A stretch of 64,000 nucleotides of DNA from Drosophila miranda. Its lineage: Eukaryota > Arthropoda > Insecta > Diptera > Drosophilidae. The notes below the pieces were generated by a model. It saw only the letters and a list, made by a program, of their open reading frames with translations, made no database searches and was not told where the DNA came from. The position numbers were made by a program, and so were the translations under genes. Shown here piece after piece: positions 63,414 through 64,000 of the stretch (its first letter is position 1; the number at the start of each line of letters is the position of its first letter). Where the stretch lies: NCBI RefSeq assembly GCF_003369915.1, contig NC_046674.1, positions 3,162,001 to 3,226,000 of the forward strand, in the 5' to 3' direction.

Positions 63414-64000
63414 TCACCTGGCTAGCGGTTCGAGCATTTCCAGAAACAGCTTCTTCATCGTAATTACCTCATCGCGTGCCACGCCGCGCCAAAAGCGTCG
63501 CAAAATATCGTCTGCTTGCCGCAGCGAGGGCAGGATGAGCAGCAGCTGCTGTTGATGGGACACCGCGGAGGAGTGGCGAAGCAGGTAGACAACATCGTTC
63601 AGTGAATTTAGTATGGTGTCGCGAAAGGCGCGCAGGGAACTCTGATCGTCGAGCAAGATGTCACAGTTGGACAGGAGAAGAGCCTTCAGTAAATAGTACT
63701 CCTCCCGACGGGGCGATATCCTCTCCATGCGTTGGGCAATCTGAACGCAGTGATAGTAGAACTCCGTATAGCCGCACTCTTTGGCCAACAGCTCGTCCAT
63801 CCAGACGTCGGTAGCGAAGCACAGTTTCCCATTGAAAGGCAACGATCGGAACGTCAGTTGGAGTGTTAGAATCTCCGCCCACGAAACCTGCAGCAGCTTC
63901 ATCTGATCGTTGAGGGGGAGCTCTATGAAGCCAGGAATCTGCTTGGCCCAGCCAATCACACTGACCAGCTCCTTGTCGTAGATATCGCTCAGCACGCTGA
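63414..64000 (-). CDS. ERR: Estrogen-related receptor, C-terminal part of ligand-binding domain (partial)
   Basis: The minus frame enters from the right window edge and ends at TGA 63416-63414, giving 195 codons without an intron. It is the nuclear-receptor ligand-binding domain from about helix 3 to helix 12: ELVSVIGWAKQIPGF, then the signature LPLNDQMKLLQVSWAEILTL, and the AF-2 helix KKLFLEMLEPLAR at the end. These blocks match the ERR family, in which fly ERR controls glycolytic and metabolic genes in growth. The DNA-binding domain and start lie outside the window. The call to ERR rather than another receptor rests on the GWAKQIPGF and LFLEMLE blocks and on recalled neighbourhood in D. melanogaster. 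Confidence 0.9.
   Translation of the reverse strand, partial: SVLSDIYDKELVSVIGWAKQIPGFIELPLNDQMKLLQVSWAEILTLQLTFRSLPFNGKLCFATDVWMDELLAKECGYTEFYYHCVQIAQRMERISPRREEYYLLKALLLSNCDILLDDQSSLRAFRDTILNSLNDVVYLLRHSSAVSHQQQLLLILPSLRQADDILRRFWRGVARDEVITMKKLFLEMLEPLAR

Overview
This is nuclear DNA of a fly of the genus Drosophila. Three diverged copies of a DINE-1/INE-1 (Helentron-like) element resemble, from memory, the obscura-group form, so a D. pseudoobscura-like species is likely; this is inference. Evidence for Drosophila: short introns with GT/AG borders, Ohler motif 1/6 and DRE promoter elements, and proteins close to fly orthologues.

Layout. At the left, ergic53 (1909-3935, +) encodes the ERGIC-53 cargo lectin. 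A 33-kb region without recognised protein genes follows (about 4-37 kb). It is rich in simple repeats and holds two DINE elements, several promoter-like clusters and at least one convincing 5' UTR exon (30164-30457). Most of it is probably the 5' regulatory and non-coding-exon region of rhea. It also holds unassigned minus-strand exon-like islands at 12-13 kb. rhea (37537-51402, +) encodes talin in 15 coding exons (2866 aa).

The right end is dense. RecQ4 (58138-53087, -) is a replication helicase with an Sld2-like N-terminus. Nmt (60877-59312, -) is glycylpeptide N-myristoyltransferase. Uxs (61203-62825, +) is UDP-glucuronate decarboxylase. ERR (64000-63414, -, cut by the window edge) is the estrogen-related receptor. 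Nmt and Uxs are divergent from a 325-bp spacer with a perfect DRE. rhea/RecQ4 and Uxs/ERR converge tail to tail, with a DINE element between rhea and RecQ4.

The genes do not form a pathway; they are housekeeping or adhesion genes that happen to be neighbours. Points worth most attention: five miR-124 seed matches within 950 bp at 33.1-34.1 kb; orphan minus-strand last exons at 12057-12197 and 52276-52440; a repeated motif array and a possible cryptic exon in rhea intron 10; possible alternative rhea C-termini; and a promoter module present both upstream of ergic53 and at 16.8-17.1 kb. No tRNA, rRNA, CRISPR array or viral gene was recognised.
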